Notes under the pieces: generated by a model
The model's input: only the letters and a program-made list of their open reading frames with translations
What the model was told of the DNA's origin: nothing
Databases searched by the model: none
Position numbers and translations under genes: made by a program
Part shown: positions 42,290-51,429 of the stretch, in pieces
How the letters are laid out: each line of letters opens with the position of its first letter
Position numbering within the stretch: the stretch's first letter is position 1
DNA from: Bacteroidota bacterium
GTDB taxonomy: Bacteria; Bacteroidota; Bacteroidia; Chitinophagales; Saprospiraceae
Direction: 5' to 3'
Length of the DNA: 53,377 nt
NCBI GenBank assembly: GCA_018222965.1
Contig: JAAEZH010000025.1
Coordinates: forward strand, 17,676-71,052

Positions 42290-44062
42290 CTAATAATCCT
42301 GATTTCGTTTCCAAACATTCATACGCACCCCCGCACCTATGTAGGAAGTCTTCTGGGAAAAATCGGGTACTTCACTCACTTTATCCCGGTAAAAGTACTC
42401 CAGCTCCAGGTATAGGTTGTGCCATACCTGATAGCGAAGCTCCAGGCCAAACAACAGGCTTTCGGCTCTCGCTCCCTGGCCGATGACACTGCCTTCGTCA
42501 ACCTGGCGGTCTTGCGAACTTGGCGTAAGTACATTACTGCCCCAGTTCTCTCCTTCCAGATCTTCCCCGTATTGACTGAGAATTACCCGGCCGTGCAGCG
42601 ACCATTTATTAAAAGGCCTGTACTGTAAACGAAATAAGGCCTCCTTAAAGTTCGCTCCGTTGGGATGAGCGAGTGGTTGATTGTAATGCGTGTATGCCGC
42701 TGAGCTGTCGCGGTGAGTATAAGTATAAGGTCTGACTAAATTAATTTCACCCTGCAGATCGAGGTGATCGACCCCGAAAGCATCGATGTATTTCATTCCG
42801 GCCTGAACACCGTATTTGTTTGCCCACCATTTGGTACCATCCAGAAATAGTCGGTCAAATTTGAATTCGTCGAGCATCACCTGCCCGTAAAGCTGGAAGC
42901 GATTAAACAGGTTCCAATGGGCGTTGATCCCGATGAGTACATTATCCGGACTACCGAGAAACTGCTCCACCGTTCGGTACAGAATGACCGGATTCAGGTA
43001 TTGGAGTTCAAATTGATTATTGCGTGAAAACACCACCGACTCAAAAAAGCCGACGCTAAAATTTTTAAAGGGTTTGAAACTCAGGTAATGCGTCGCCATG
43101 TATTTCTTGGGAACCAGCTGGTCTCCGGAGCTGTCGCGGTTACTTTCCAGATTCAATTCGGCAAAGATGTTTTGAAAATGCAGTTTCCATACCCGCCAAT
43201 TTAACTTCAGGAAGAAATAATTGGCTCCAAAATCAGACAGAAGTAAAGAGCGATAACCATTGCCGATAAAGTTTCGGCCATGCCCCAGTTGCACACCTAC
43301 GTGTTTGGTAACATTAAAACCGACATAACCCTCTGAAACCAGATAATCGTAAGCGTTTTCGGTATTGAATATCCGGCTGCGAGTAGGGTATTTGTAAAAT
43401 CCGGCTCCCGGAATGGCGTTGGTTGCCTGAATGCGGTCCTGCACATATTGCGGGAAATAACTCTGCGTTTCCAGGATGTTGGTGTAGAAAAAGATCTTAT
43501 TATCTACACCCCCCTGCAACTCCAATCCGCGGCTGTTGTTGAAGATCAGGTCTTCCGAACCACTATCCCGGCCAAGCCGTCCGTCGAGCATCGGATTTAC
43601 CCGAAAGAAAAAAGCGGGTCGGTCCACTTCAAATAAATAAGCCGGACTGCGGTAAAAGTATTTTAGAATCGGTTTGTTCAAACTGTAATACGCCGGATAT
43701 TCCGGGGTCATTCCCTCATCTCCTCGAATCCATTGTATGGTATCCGGGAGTTGAAAACTATCGAGCTTTATGCCTTCAATTCGATTATCAGCCTGAATGT
43801 ATTTCATGTCCCAACGATCCCCGGCTGTAAATCGTTTAATGGGTAAATAATCCGGATTAACCAGCAGATGCGTATGTTCTTTAGTCAGATCCTGCCGCCA
43901 GTATGGCTGGACCTCTGTATGCATCTCGCCCGTACCCAGGCCTTTTATATCCCAGCGGTTGATGACCTGATGCGCAGGATGGCCCGGCGTGAGCAACATG
44001 CTCTGAGAATAAGCAATAGGAATAATGCCAAGAAACAGTATGAAGGGGAGAAGTTTTTTCAT
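42290..44062 (-). CDS. Outer-membrane beta-barrel, Wzi/RemB-like
   Basis: 590 residues from ATG 44062 (MKKLLPFILFLGIIPIAYSQSM, a clear signal peptide); a start 12 bp upstream is possible. The mature protein is rich in alternating beta strands and aromatic residues, and ends in Tyr. The central segment GVQLGHGRNFIGNGYRSLLLSDFGANYFFLKLNWRVWKLHFQNIFAEL resembles the capsule assembly protein Wzi and the Bacteroidota gliding-associated RemB. It could hold polysaccharide at the surface or support gliding. It is divergent from the C25-peptidase gene, with which it shares a promoter region, and is followed by metH 55 bp on. Confidence 0.7.
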   Translation of the reverse strand: MKKLLPFILFLGIIPIAYSQSMLLTPGHPAHQVINRWDIKGLGTGEMHTEVQPYWRQDLTKEHTHLLVNPDYLPIKRFTAGDRWDMKYIQADNRIEGIKLDSFQLPDTIQWIRGDEGMTPEYPAYYSLNKPILKYFYRSPAYLFEVDRPAFFFRVNPMLDGRLGRDSGSEDLIFNNSRGLELQGGVDNKIFFYTNILETQSYFPQYVQDRIQATNAIPGAGFYKYPTRSRIFNTENAYDYLVSEGYVGFNVTKHVGVQLGHGRNFIGNGYRSLLLSDFGANYFFLKLNWRVWKLHFQNIFAELNLESNRDSSGDQLVPKKYMATHYLSFKPFKNFSVGFFESVVFSRNNQFELQYLNPVILYRTVEQFLGSPDNVLIGINAHWNLFNRFQLYGQVMLDEFKFDRLFLDGTKWWANKYGVQAGMKYIDAFGVDHLDLQGEINLVRPYTYTHRDSSAAYTHYNQPLAHPNGANFKEALFRLQYRPFNKWSLHGRVILSQYGEDLEGENWGSNVLTPSSQDRQVDEGSVIGQGARAESLLFGLELRYQVWHNLYLELEYFYRDKVSEVPDFSQKTSYIGAGVRMNVWKRNQDY

Positions 44063-44134
44063 AAGAATCGGCAAATTTGAGATTTACCAGCCGACAAAGC
44101 AAAGCTTTGCATAACCGGACGATGGCAATTACTG

Positions 44135-44142
44135 TATTTTTG
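44135..44142 (+). promoter_or_regulatory. -7 element of the C25-peptidase gene
   Basis: TATTTTTG fits the Bacteroidota -7 consensus TANNTTTG exactly, 62 nt upstream of the ATG at 44204. No convincing TTG/TTTG -33 box is at 17-23 bp. It lies within 6 bp of the oppositely oriented element at 44148-44155, so the two promoters would compete. Confidence 0.5.
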
Positions 44143-44147
44143 TATCC

Positions 44148-44155
44148 CAAAAGTA
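44148..44155 (-). promoter_or_regulatory. -7 element of the Wzi/RemB-like gene
   Basis: On the minus strand TACTTTTG matches TANNTTTG exactly, 86 nt upstream of the ATG at 44062. No -33 box is clear. It is nearly face-to-face with the plus-strand element at 44135-44142. Confidence 0.5.
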
Positions 44156-44162
44156 AACGAAA

Positions 44163-44177
44163 AGCGGCTATGCCGCT
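44163..44177. promoter_or_regulatory. Hairpin AGCGGC/GCCGCT in the divergent promoter region
   Basis: Perfect 6-bp inverted repeat with a TAT loop, between the promoter elements and the start of the C25-peptidase gene. It would be in that gene's 5' leader and upstream of the Wzi-like promoter. Could be an operator or an mRNA structure; function not shown. Confidence 0.35.
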
Positions 44178-44203
44178 GTTACTGATTGTATAATTATTGA
44201 AAG

Positions 44204-47200
44204 ATGCTGAAATTTCCATATTCGCTTTTCTTGTTCCTTTTCCTTCTTTGGTCCGCTTCCGCGAATGCTCAAATGTATGTGGGGCAGGATACTTTGTATG
44301 GAAATGAGTGGATTGATTTTGACCAGTCCTATTTCAAGTTCGGACTCGCAGATGATGGGATTTACCGCCTGACTTACGATCAACTGGATGATGTCATTCC
44401 GGCAGGTGTACAGGCAGACCAAATTAGATTGTACCGATTGGGCGAAGAAATTCCAATCTATACGACCACAGAGGGGACCTTGCAAGCAGGCGACTATATA
44501 GAATTCGCCGGAAGGCGCAATCGCACAGAACTGGATCAACACCTGTTCAAGATCAACGACGACATCCTGCATCCGGATTACAGCTTCTTTTCAGATACTG
44601 CTTATTATTTTATCACCTGGGAATCTAATAGCAACGGAAAGCGCTACGAAACCATCGACAACGATTTGAGCAATCCGCCGGCTGCTGAAGATTTTTTCCT
44701 GCATACCCGGATATTTCAATACACACAAGATTATATCAAAGCCTCTGTAAAAATTGGATCTGCCAATGTGCAGCAATCCTTTTTTGGAGAAGCGGAAGGA
44801 TTCAGTACCGGTTTTTCCGGTGGTCCCACCCGTACGCTGACCATCGATCCCGGCCCTGTTTATGCTTCCGGCCCGGATGCTGAAATGACAGTAAATTTTG
44901 CTTGTAGAAACGGCTTTCACCACCAGTTTGTGAGCATCAACGGACAAAACTATGTGGAGGATGAATTTTCAGGGTATAAAGCCCGAACACACAGTTTTGA
45001 CGTTCCCGTTTCTGAGCTTCAGGGACAGACCGATGTCGTTTTTGAAGGCACCTTCGACAACAACGACAAACAGGCTGTTGCCTATATCAGCCTGAAAGCT
45101 CCCCGGCCCTTCGATTTTGAAGGAGAAGCGGTTTTTACCTTTGATTTGCCCGCTTCCGCGAATGAGCAATATCTCGAGATTAGTCAGTTTTCTGCCAATG
45201 GCCAGGATCCGGTGCTTTATGACATTACCAACCAGCAGCGACTGATTGCTACGCTGGATAACGGATTGATAAAAATTTTACTGCCGCCCTCAACGGAAGA
45301 TCGACAATTGGTTTTAAGCAGTCAGTCTGCCATCTTAAGTCCGACCAACCCGAAAGAGATTGACTTTACAGACTTCACTCAGGTGGATCCGGAATACCTG
45401 GTTTTGTACAGCCGGGCACTTACGACCAGCAGTACCGGCGATGACTGGATTCAGGAGTATGTTGATTATCGAAGCTCCAATCCATACAACAGCTACGAAA
45501 CCTACAAAATTGAGGTTACACAATTGTATGAGCAGTTTGGATACGGCTCCCTGTACCATCCGCTTGCTATCCGAAATTTTGCCAATTGGGCAGCGCAAAA
45601 CTGGAGTGATCCACAGCATTGTTTCATCATCGGCAAAGCGCGGGAATACCACGACCTTCGCTCGCCCGGCAACATGAATGATGCCTTGTTTGAGACTTTC
45701 TTTATCCCGACCATGGGAAAACCGGGGGCCGACAATCTTTTGTTTTCCGATAATTTTAATGCCAAACCGGTGATGTCTGTCGGACGTCTCGCAGCTGTAT
45801 CCGGTGATGATATTCGGATCTATTTCGACAAGGTGAAAGCTTTTGAAATGGCGGTGAGCAATGGCGACCAAAGCATCGCTTCCCGCGAATGGATGAAGCG
45901 GGTTATGCACCTTGGCGGAGGGAGCAACCTCACGGAACAGGAAAACATCAAAGGCCATCTCAATGGCATGGAAACCATTATTGAAAATGCCCAATTTGGT
46001 GCAGAGGTAACTTCTTTTTACAAAACCAGTACCGATCCGGTCGAAACCTCTCAATCAGCTGCTCTAAAATCGCTGATCAATGACGGAATTGCTGTTCTGA
46101 CTTTCTTTGGGCATTCCAGTCCGAACACTTTTGACTTCAACTTTGACACTCCGACTTCCTACGACAACAAAGACCGCTATCCGCTGATGTTTTCTTTTGG
46201 CTGCTTTTCGGGTCAGTGCCACAATAGCCTGGCAGGAATTGGCGAAGAATTCCTCCTGATAGAAGACAAAGGAGCCATCGCCTATTTTGCTTCCACCGGC
46301 TACGGATTTATCGGCGCGCTCGACAAGTTTGGCGATGCTTATTACCAACGTCTTGGAAACAGCATGTATGGTCAATCCATTGGCAGCATTCACCAGGAGG
46401 TAATCGAAATTCTTTTTGCATCCAATGTTGTAGGCGATCCGGAACTTGCCCAGCAATCAACCCTTCAGGGAGATCCTTCGCTAAGGCTTTATCCGCAGGA
46501 AGGGCCTGATTACACCTTCGACGGCACTACGGCGAAGCTGAATCCGCCATTGATAAATATCCTGCTCGACAGCTTTGATCTTCAGTTTGAGATGCGCAAT
46601 TTGGGTTACCATATTCCCGATACCAATTTTGTACTGGAAATTGTGCAGGAATTGCCTTCGGGCGATCGGGTTACCCTGGTGGATTCACTGGTGGCACCGC
46701 CGGCATTTCGCGAGGCATTTAGTTTTCGCCTGCCTACTTTGGGCGAGCAAAGCATCGGTTTAAACCGCTTTTACCTGACCCTGGACCGGGATAATGACAT
46801 TGCGGAAGTTCCGGCTTTCGCCGAAAGCAATAATGAGTTGGTTCGATCCAACGGACAACTTGGCCTGGAAACATACATTGTATCCAATGACGTTTACCCC
46901 GTTTGGCCACCGGAGTTTAGCATCGTCTCCGATCCTCAGCCGGAGCTCAGCGCTTCCAGTGTGGATGCATTCGCGGAAACGCAAACCTTTGTTTTCCAAC
47001 TGGACACCACCGAAACTTTTGACAGTCCGATTCGCACCGAAACGAAAGTCCTGCAACCAGGGGGTGTGATTAAATGGGAGCCGCAAACAAGTTGGCAAAA
47101 CGACCGCGTTTATTACTGGCGGATTAGTCCGGACAGCCTGGATGAGTCTGGATACCGCTGGCGCGAAAGCTCATTCCTCTATGATGGTGGCGGCGAAGAC

Positions 47201-49261
47201 GGTTGGAACCAAAGCCACTTTTATCAGTTTCAGAAGGATACTTTTTCCTTCTTAAAACTTCCGGAAGATACCCGGAAGCTGGCTTTTATTGAAGATGTGA
47301 TCGACATCAAGATCCGAAATTGTATCTATGCTTTTCCGGCAGCCATTCCGCGCTATTATATTGCGGGAGCATCACCGGCCAGTTATCAGGGCGGAGTGAC
47401 AAATGTAGTTCCGGAGGGTGTGTTTATTGCTGTGCTGGACTCTATAACCGGAGAGCCCATAAAGAACCCGGGAGGTCTTAGTTGGGGAGAGGAGTACGGT
47501 CCGACAAACTTTAAAGGATTTGTGTTTTCGACCGATGATACCGACGACCGGGCCGAGATTATCAACTTCCTGGAAAACGGTGTTAGTGATAACCAGTTTG
47601 TTATTTTCTTCACCGTTCAGCAAACCATCGACAACGATTATCAGCCGGAAGAATGGGGGGCAGATACGACCAGCCTCAGCCAAAGCTTATACGATGCGCT
47701 GGAAGGCTATGGTGCCAGTCAGGTACGGATGCTGGAAAACCTGGGATCCAGACCCTATGCCTTGTTTTTCCGAAAAGGGGATCCCTCCAGTGTAGATGAA
47801 ACCATCGGTGATCTCGATCAGATTTTTGATCAATCCTCCATCGTGGAAGGGACCTGGTTTGAAGGCGAGGTTTTCTCCGTCAATATTGGGCCTGCCGTAG
47901 AATGGAACGACTTGCAATGGGGTATCAGCGATTTTGAAGCTGGCCCCGACTCTATGGCCCTTAATCTTTACGGGATTCGTCCGGATGGTACCGACACGCT
48001 TCTTGTTACCGACGTTCCTGATTTCCAATACAATTTGGACTTTCTGGATGCCGCCGAATATCCGCAATTAAAGTTGGGGTATTTTGCTTCGGACGAGGTT
48101 GACCGGACACCTCCACACCTAAAATTTTGGCGGGTGCAATTCCGGGGAATCCCGGAGGCTGCCCTGCATGCAGCCGGGACGTATAACTTTCATGCCGATA
48201 GCCTGCAACAGGGAGAACCGCTTTCGCTGGATATTGCCATTGAGAATATCAGCCATTATGATATGGACAGTGTATTGGTCCATTTTAGGATTACCGACCA
48301 GGATAATGAGGAACTTCTCATTTCCAAACGCTTAAAACCCCTTCCCCAAAAAGACAGTCTGGTTGCCAGTTTGCGATTGGACACCAGAGACATGTCCGGA
48401 TTGTATTCGCTTTTTATTGAAGCCAATCCGCTCGAAGATCAACCCGAATTGACGCACTCAAACAACATTGGCTTACTGCCATTCCGGGTGTTGAAAGACG
48501 AGGAGGAACCGCTTCTGGATGTCACCTTCGACGGCGCGCGTATAATGAATGGAGATATCGTTTCTGCCGAGCCGGAGATTGTCCTTTCGCTTAGAGATGA
48601 AAATCCCTTTTTGGAATTGGGAGACACCAGCGTCATGCGTATGCTTTTAGTTTATCCCGACGGCAGTTTTCAGGAAATTAACTACAATCAGCCAAACATT
48701 GAATTCTTTGGTGCTGATGTGCAAAACCTGGACAAAGAAAACCAGGCGCGAGTACTTTATCGTCCGCGATTTGAGCAGGATGGCATGTACACCTTATATG
48801 CCGAAGCAGGAGATGTATCCGGAAACCAAAGCGGTGACCTCAACTATATCGCCGGACAGGGAGCGACTGGATATGATTATAAGATCTCTTTCCAGGTGAT
48901 CAATAAAACCATGATCTCGAATGTGCTCAATTACCCCAATCCGTTCTCCACACAAACTTACTTTGTATATACACTGACCGGATCTGAGCCGCCTCCGCGT
49001 TTTAAAATTCAGATCATGACCGTTTCGGGCCGCATCGTTCGCGAGCTCACTCAGGCCGATCTGGGTATGCTCAAGGTGGGCACGCATCGCACGGATGTTC
49101 CCTGGGATGGCACCGATATGTTTGGTGATCCACTGGCAAATGGTGTTTATATTTACAGAGTGGTAGCTCAGAAAGCCAATGGAGAAGCTATTGAGCATTA
49201 TGATACGGCTGCAGATGGATTTTTCCAGAAGGGGTTTGGGAAAATGGTGATTGTGAGGTAA
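44204..49261 (+). CDS. Large C25 (gingipain-like) peptidase, PorU-like, with FlgD-type C-terminal domain
   Basis: 1685 residues. Signal peptide MLKFPYSLFLFLFLLWSASANAQ. The C25 catalytic core is at about 460-760: His in TFFGHSSPNTFDF near 636 and Cys in MFSFGCFSGQCHN near 665. After this follow several beta-rich modules, including CARDB-like stretches around 775-880 and 1325-1420. A FlgD-Ig-type end (YPNPFSTQTYFVYTL near 1577, VPWDGTDMFGDPLANGVYIYRV near 1635) closes the protein. PorU is the type IX secretion sortase that cleaves C-terminal signals and attaches cargo to A-LPS; this long relative (PorU2-like) may do a similar job or be a secreted protease. The standard T9SS C-terminal Lys-rich end is not obvious. 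Two GCTTCCGCGAATG sites occur at 44255-44267 and 45152-45164. Confidence 0.83.
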   Translation: MLKFPYSLFLFLFLLWSASANAQMYVGQDTLYGNEWIDFDQSYFKFGLADDGIYRLTYDQLDDVIPAGVQADQIRLYRLGEEIPIYTTTEGTLQAGDYIEFAGRRNRTELDQHLFKINDDILHPDYSFFSDTAYYFITWESNSNGKRYETIDNDLSNPPAAEDFFLHTRIFQYTQDYIKASVKIGSANVQQSFFGEAEGFSTGFSGGPTRTLTIDPGPVYASGPDAEMTVNFACRNGFHHQFVSINGQNYVEDEFSGYKARTHSFDVPVSELQGQTDVVFEGTFDNNDKQAVAYISLKAPRPFDFEGEAVFTFDLPASANEQYLEISQFSANGQDPVLYDITNQQRLIATLDNGLIKILLPPSTEDRQLVLSSQSAILSPTNPKEIDFTDFTQVDPEYLVLYSRALTTSSTGDDWIQEYVDYRSSNPYNSYETYKIEVTQLYEQFGYGSLYHPLAIRNFANWAAQNWSDPQHCFIIGKAREYHDLRSPGNMNDALFETFFIPTMGKPGADNLLFSDNFNAKPVMSVGRLAAVSGDDIRIYFDKVKAFEMAVSNGDQSIASREWMKRVMHLGGGSNLTEQENIKGHLNGMETIIENAQFGAEVTSFYKTSTDPVETSQSAALKSLINDGIAVLTFFGHSSPNTFDFNFDTPTSYDNKDRYPLMFSFGCFSGQCHNSLAGIGEEFLLIEDKGAIAYFASTGYGFIGALDKFGDAYYQRLGNSMYGQSIGSIHQEVIEILFASNVVGDPELAQQSTLQGDPSLRLYPQEGPDYTFDGTTAKLNPPLINILLDSFDLQFEMRNLGYHIPDTNFVLEIVQELPSGDRVTLVDSLVAPPAFREAFSFRLPTLGEQSIGLNRFYLTLDRDNDIAEVPAFAESNNELVRSNGQLGLETYIVSNDVYPVWPPEFSIVSDPQPELSASSVDAFAETQTFVFQLDTTETFDSPIRTETKVLQPGGVIKWEPQTSWQNDRVYYWRISPDSLDESGYRWRESSFLYDGGGEDGWNQSHFYQFQKDTFSFLKLPEDTRKLAFIEDVIDIKIRNCIYAFPAAIPRYYIAGASPASYQGGVTNVVPEGVFIAVLDSITGEPIKNPGGLSWGEEYGPTNFKGFVFSTDDTDDRAEIINFLENGVSDNQFVIFFTVQQTIDNDYQPEEWGADTTSLSQSLYDALEGYGASQVRMLENLGSRPYALFFRKGDPSSVDETIGDLDQIFDQSSIVEGTWFEGEVFSVNIGPAVEWNDLQWGISDFEAGPDSMALNLYGIRPDGTDTLLVTDVPDFQYNLDFLDAAEYPQLKLGYFASDEVDRTPPHLKFWRVQFRGIPEAALHAAGTYNFHADSLQQGEPLSLDIAIENISHYDMDSVLVHFRITDQDNEELLISKRLKPLPQKDSLVASLRLDTRDMSGLYSLFIEANPLEDQPELTHSNNIGLLPFRVLKDEEEPLLDVTFDGARIMNGDIVSAEPEIVLSLRDENPFLELGDTSVMRMLLVYPDGSFQEINYNQPNIEFFGADVQNLDKENQARVLYRPRFEQDGMYTLYAEAGDVSGNQSGDLNYIAGQGATGYDYKISFQVINKTMISNVLNYPNPFSTQTYFVYTLTGSEPPPRFKIQIMTVSGRIVRELTQADLGMLKVGTHRTDVPWDGTDMFGDPLANGVYIYRVVAQKANGEAIEHYDTAADGFFQKGFGKMVIVR

Positions 49262-49590
49262 TGGGGAGTCATTAATTCGCCTTTCAGCGATTTTTTTTGG
49301 GGAGGTAACTGCCTTCGGCATTTACGGGGAGTTGCTCTATCTGCCTACGCCTTTGGCTTCGGCAGATTTTGCGGGGAGTGACTTTCGTATAAAATGGATA
49401 AGTGTTGCTCCTCTGCTCGCCCAAGGGCGAGCAGGATTACTTTAATAGTTGAATATTTGCAGAAGTTCCCTCCCCTCGACATCCGCCGAAGCCAAAGGTG
49501 TAGGCGGAGGAAGGAACTCCCCTGGCTTGCCGAAGGCAAGACCCTCCTCTGACGAGGGCCGACGCAGGAGGCACGAGGAAAACTCCCCAA
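49262..49590. repeat. GC-rich intergenic mosaic repeat, copy 3
   Basis: The gap between the C25-peptidase gene and the VOC gene. Hairpins: TGCC/GGCA (49310-49320), ATCTGCC/GGCAGAT with an inner GCC/GGC (49339-49367), TCCGCC/GGCGGA (49482-49508), CTTGCC/GGCAAG (49526-49540). They alternate with GGGGAGT or ACTCCCC boxes, as in copies 1 and 2, and the segment near 49553-49585 matches the CCGACGAAGGAGGCAC block of those copies. At its left end TCGC/GCGA plus eight T (49278-49299) could act as a weak terminator for the peptidase gene. Confidence 0.7.
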
Positions 49591-49618
49591 TCAATTAACA
49601 AACGTAATTAAACAAAAC

Positions 49619-49972
49619 ATGGATTTAGGCACTTTTTATGTAGCACTGACCGTCGAAGACATCAAGGTTTCCAAAGCATTCTACGAAGGCCTTGGCTTTA
49701 AGAAGCTCGAGAAAAATGGAGGATCTGTGGAAGAGAAATGGATGGTGATGGAAAACGGAAGCAATAAGATCGGTTTGTTTCAGGGCATGTTTCCCCAAAA
49801 CACGCTCACTTATAATCCAACCGATGCCCGAAGCATTTATCAAAAGCTGAAAGCCGGGGGTTATGAACTGACCCATGTTTCAAAAAATATTGATGCCGAT
49901 AGCGGTCCCTGCTATTTTGCCATGACCGATCCGGATGGCAATCCTATATTGATCGATCAACACAATGATTAA
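49619..49972 (+). CDS. VOC-superfamily (glyoxalase-like) protein
   Basis: 117 residues, one VOC domain. FYVALTVEDIKVSKAFYEGLGFKKL at the N-terminus is the classical first beta-alpha-beta unit, and CYFAMTDPDGNPILIDQH near 100 is the final strand with DPDGN. Such domains include glyoxalases, dioxygenases and resistance proteins; too few active residues are diagnostic to choose. The TAA stop overlaps the next ATG by one base (TAATG), indicating coupling with the transporter gene. Confidence 0.85.
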   Translation: MDLGTFYVALTVEDIKVSKAFYEGLGFKKLEKNGGSVEEKWMVMENGSNKIGLFQGMFPQNTLTYNPTDARSIYQKLKAGGYELTHVSKNIDADSGPCYFAMTDPDGNPILIDQHND

Positions 49973-50625
49973 TGGATACTGTACTCAATAAAGAAGATGC
50001 CAGTAAATATTTTCGCTGGGCCATGATCCTGGCGATAGGCACTGTCATTTACAATTTTGGCGAAGGGCTTGTTTCTATTTTCTTTGGCATGAAGGACGAA
50101 ACCCTGGCCCTGTTTGGCTTTGGGGCAGACAGCTTCATTGAGACTATTTCTGCGCTGGGGGTTGTTCAGATGATTGTGCGTATACGCAGGAATCCGGGAT
50201 CATCGCGCGGGCCTTTTGAGGTGCGCGCTTTGCGCATCACCGGCTGGTGTTTTTATGCGCTGACTGCTATTCTTTCTGCCGGGGCAGTTATCAGTATTAT
50301 TCAGGGACGGGAACCGGAATCGACTTTCGTCGGATTGATTGTTTCTTCTATTTCCATTTTCACTATGTGGGCCTTGATTCGCGCTAAGATTTTTGTTGGG
50401 GAGAAATTGGATTCTGCGCCTATTATTGCCGATGCCCGATGCAATCAGGTCTGTTTGTATATGTCTATCATCCTCTTGATCTCCAGCGGATTGTATTACT
50501 TTTTTGAATTGCCTTACGTGGATGCGCTGGGTAGTTTGGCACTTGTCTGGTTTTGCGTTAAAGAAGGTCGGGAGGCTTTCGATAAAGCGAAAGGGATTGA
50601 GTGCAACGATTGCTGTGACGATTAA
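49972..50625 (+). CDS. Cation-diffusion-facilitator-like membrane protein
   Basis: 217 residues, five or six hydrophobic segments. Segment 2 (GFGADSFIETISALGVVQMIV) and segment 5 (ADARCNQVCLYMSIILLISS, near 158) hold Asp/Glu residues where CDF proteins carry the metal site D/H-x-x-x-D, though the exact pattern is altered (E-x-x-x-F and D-x-x-x-V). The C-terminus ends ECNDCCDD, a Cys/Asp-rich tail suited to binding metals. It lacks the usual cytoplasmic CDF domain, so it is a short form. Metal transport is inferred. Its stop overlaps the 3' end of the convergent gene at 50622 by 4 bp. Confidence 0.75.
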   Translation: MDTVLNKEDASKYFRWAMILAIGTVIYNFGEGLVSIFFGMKDETLALFGFGADSFIETISALGVVQMIVRIRRNPGSSRGPFEVRALRITGWCFYALTAILSAGAVISIIQGREPESTFVGLIVSSISIFTMWALIRAKIFVGEKLDSAPIIADARCNQVCLYMSIILLISSGLYYFFELPYVDALGSLALVWFCVKEGREAFDKAKGIECNDCCDD

Positions 50626-51425
50626 AGTTGCAGATGAATGTGATCATCATGCCGCACCGAATGACAACCGTGAAAGCGGATTTTCGGATTGGTTAAACGC
50701 ATTCGTTCTTTCAGGTGTGGCTCCAAAAATATCTTTTTCACCTGTGGAAATTTCAGAAAGGCTTCTATCATTCTTTTGGTTTCCGCTTCCGCGAATGTCA
50801 GATCTTTATCTCCTCCAAATCCCAGATATCGGGTAATATCATACTGTCCGTGGCCGGCAGATTTACATTTTACTGTTTGATTGGTTTCACCGGGCTCAGG
50901 ACCAACATATCCTCCATAGCCCAGCCAGCCGGGTTGGTTGGTTGAGATGTTGTCGCCCTTTTTGAATATAAGGGCTACATCCAATTTTTCTCCATCATTG
51001 TGGCTCAAATGCGGGATCAATGGATACCCGTCAAACAGGGGAAAGTTTGCATCCATGTAGCTTATTTGAATGCCTTCGTATTTCAGGTTTTCTCCGACAT
51101 TTTCCAGGATATCATTCCAAACCGGATCCACATAATGCCTGTTGCAGATCACGGTAAACCAGCTGACCGGTTTTACATTCGGCGAAAGCCGGATAGGTTC
51201 CCGACCTGAAACTCTTGCGATGGAGGGTAGCACCAAAAAGCAGAAAAGGCTGTAAGCCAGAATGAAGATGCCAAGCTTCGTGTACCATTTTCTGTTACGG
51301 AGGAAGTAAATGCATAACAGGTATATCACACCTCCAATCTGTGTCAACAGAGTCAGTAGTGCGAAAACAATTACATGGCTGAATAATTTAAGTAGCTGCA
51401 TGGTGCTTTTGGTTGTATGCATCAA
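50622..51425 (-). CDS. Membrane-anchored LAS-type metallopeptidase-like protein
   Basis: 267 residues. Two N-terminal hydrophobic helices (about 16-41 and 47-68), then a soluble domain. The soluble part carries SHNDGEKLD (His142, Asp149) and the C-terminal HDDHIHLQL (His262-x-His264), the zinc-ligand arrangement of the LAS (Lysostaphin, D-Ala-D-Ala peptidase, Sonic hedgehog) class, as in VanX/MepA-type peptidases. A role in peptidoglycan peptide cleavage at the outer side of the membrane is plausible. An in-gene repeat (51180-51190) encodes RLSPN, and GCTTCCGCGAATG lies at 50785-50797. Confidence 0.65.
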   Translation of the reverse strand: MMHTTKSTMQLLKLFSHVIVFALLTLLTQIGGVIYLLCIYFLRNRKWYTKLGIFILAYSLFCFLVLPSIARVSGREPIRLSPNVKPVSWFTVICNRHYVDPVWNDILENVGENLKYEGIQISYMDANFPLFDGYPLIPHLSHNDGEKLDVALIFKKGDNISTNQPGWLGYGGYVGPEPGETNQTVKCKSAGHGQYDITRYLGFGGDKDLTFAEAETKRMIEAFLKFPQVKKIFLEPHLKERMRLTNPKIRFHGCHSVRHDDHIHLQL

Positions 51426-51429
51426 TGGA

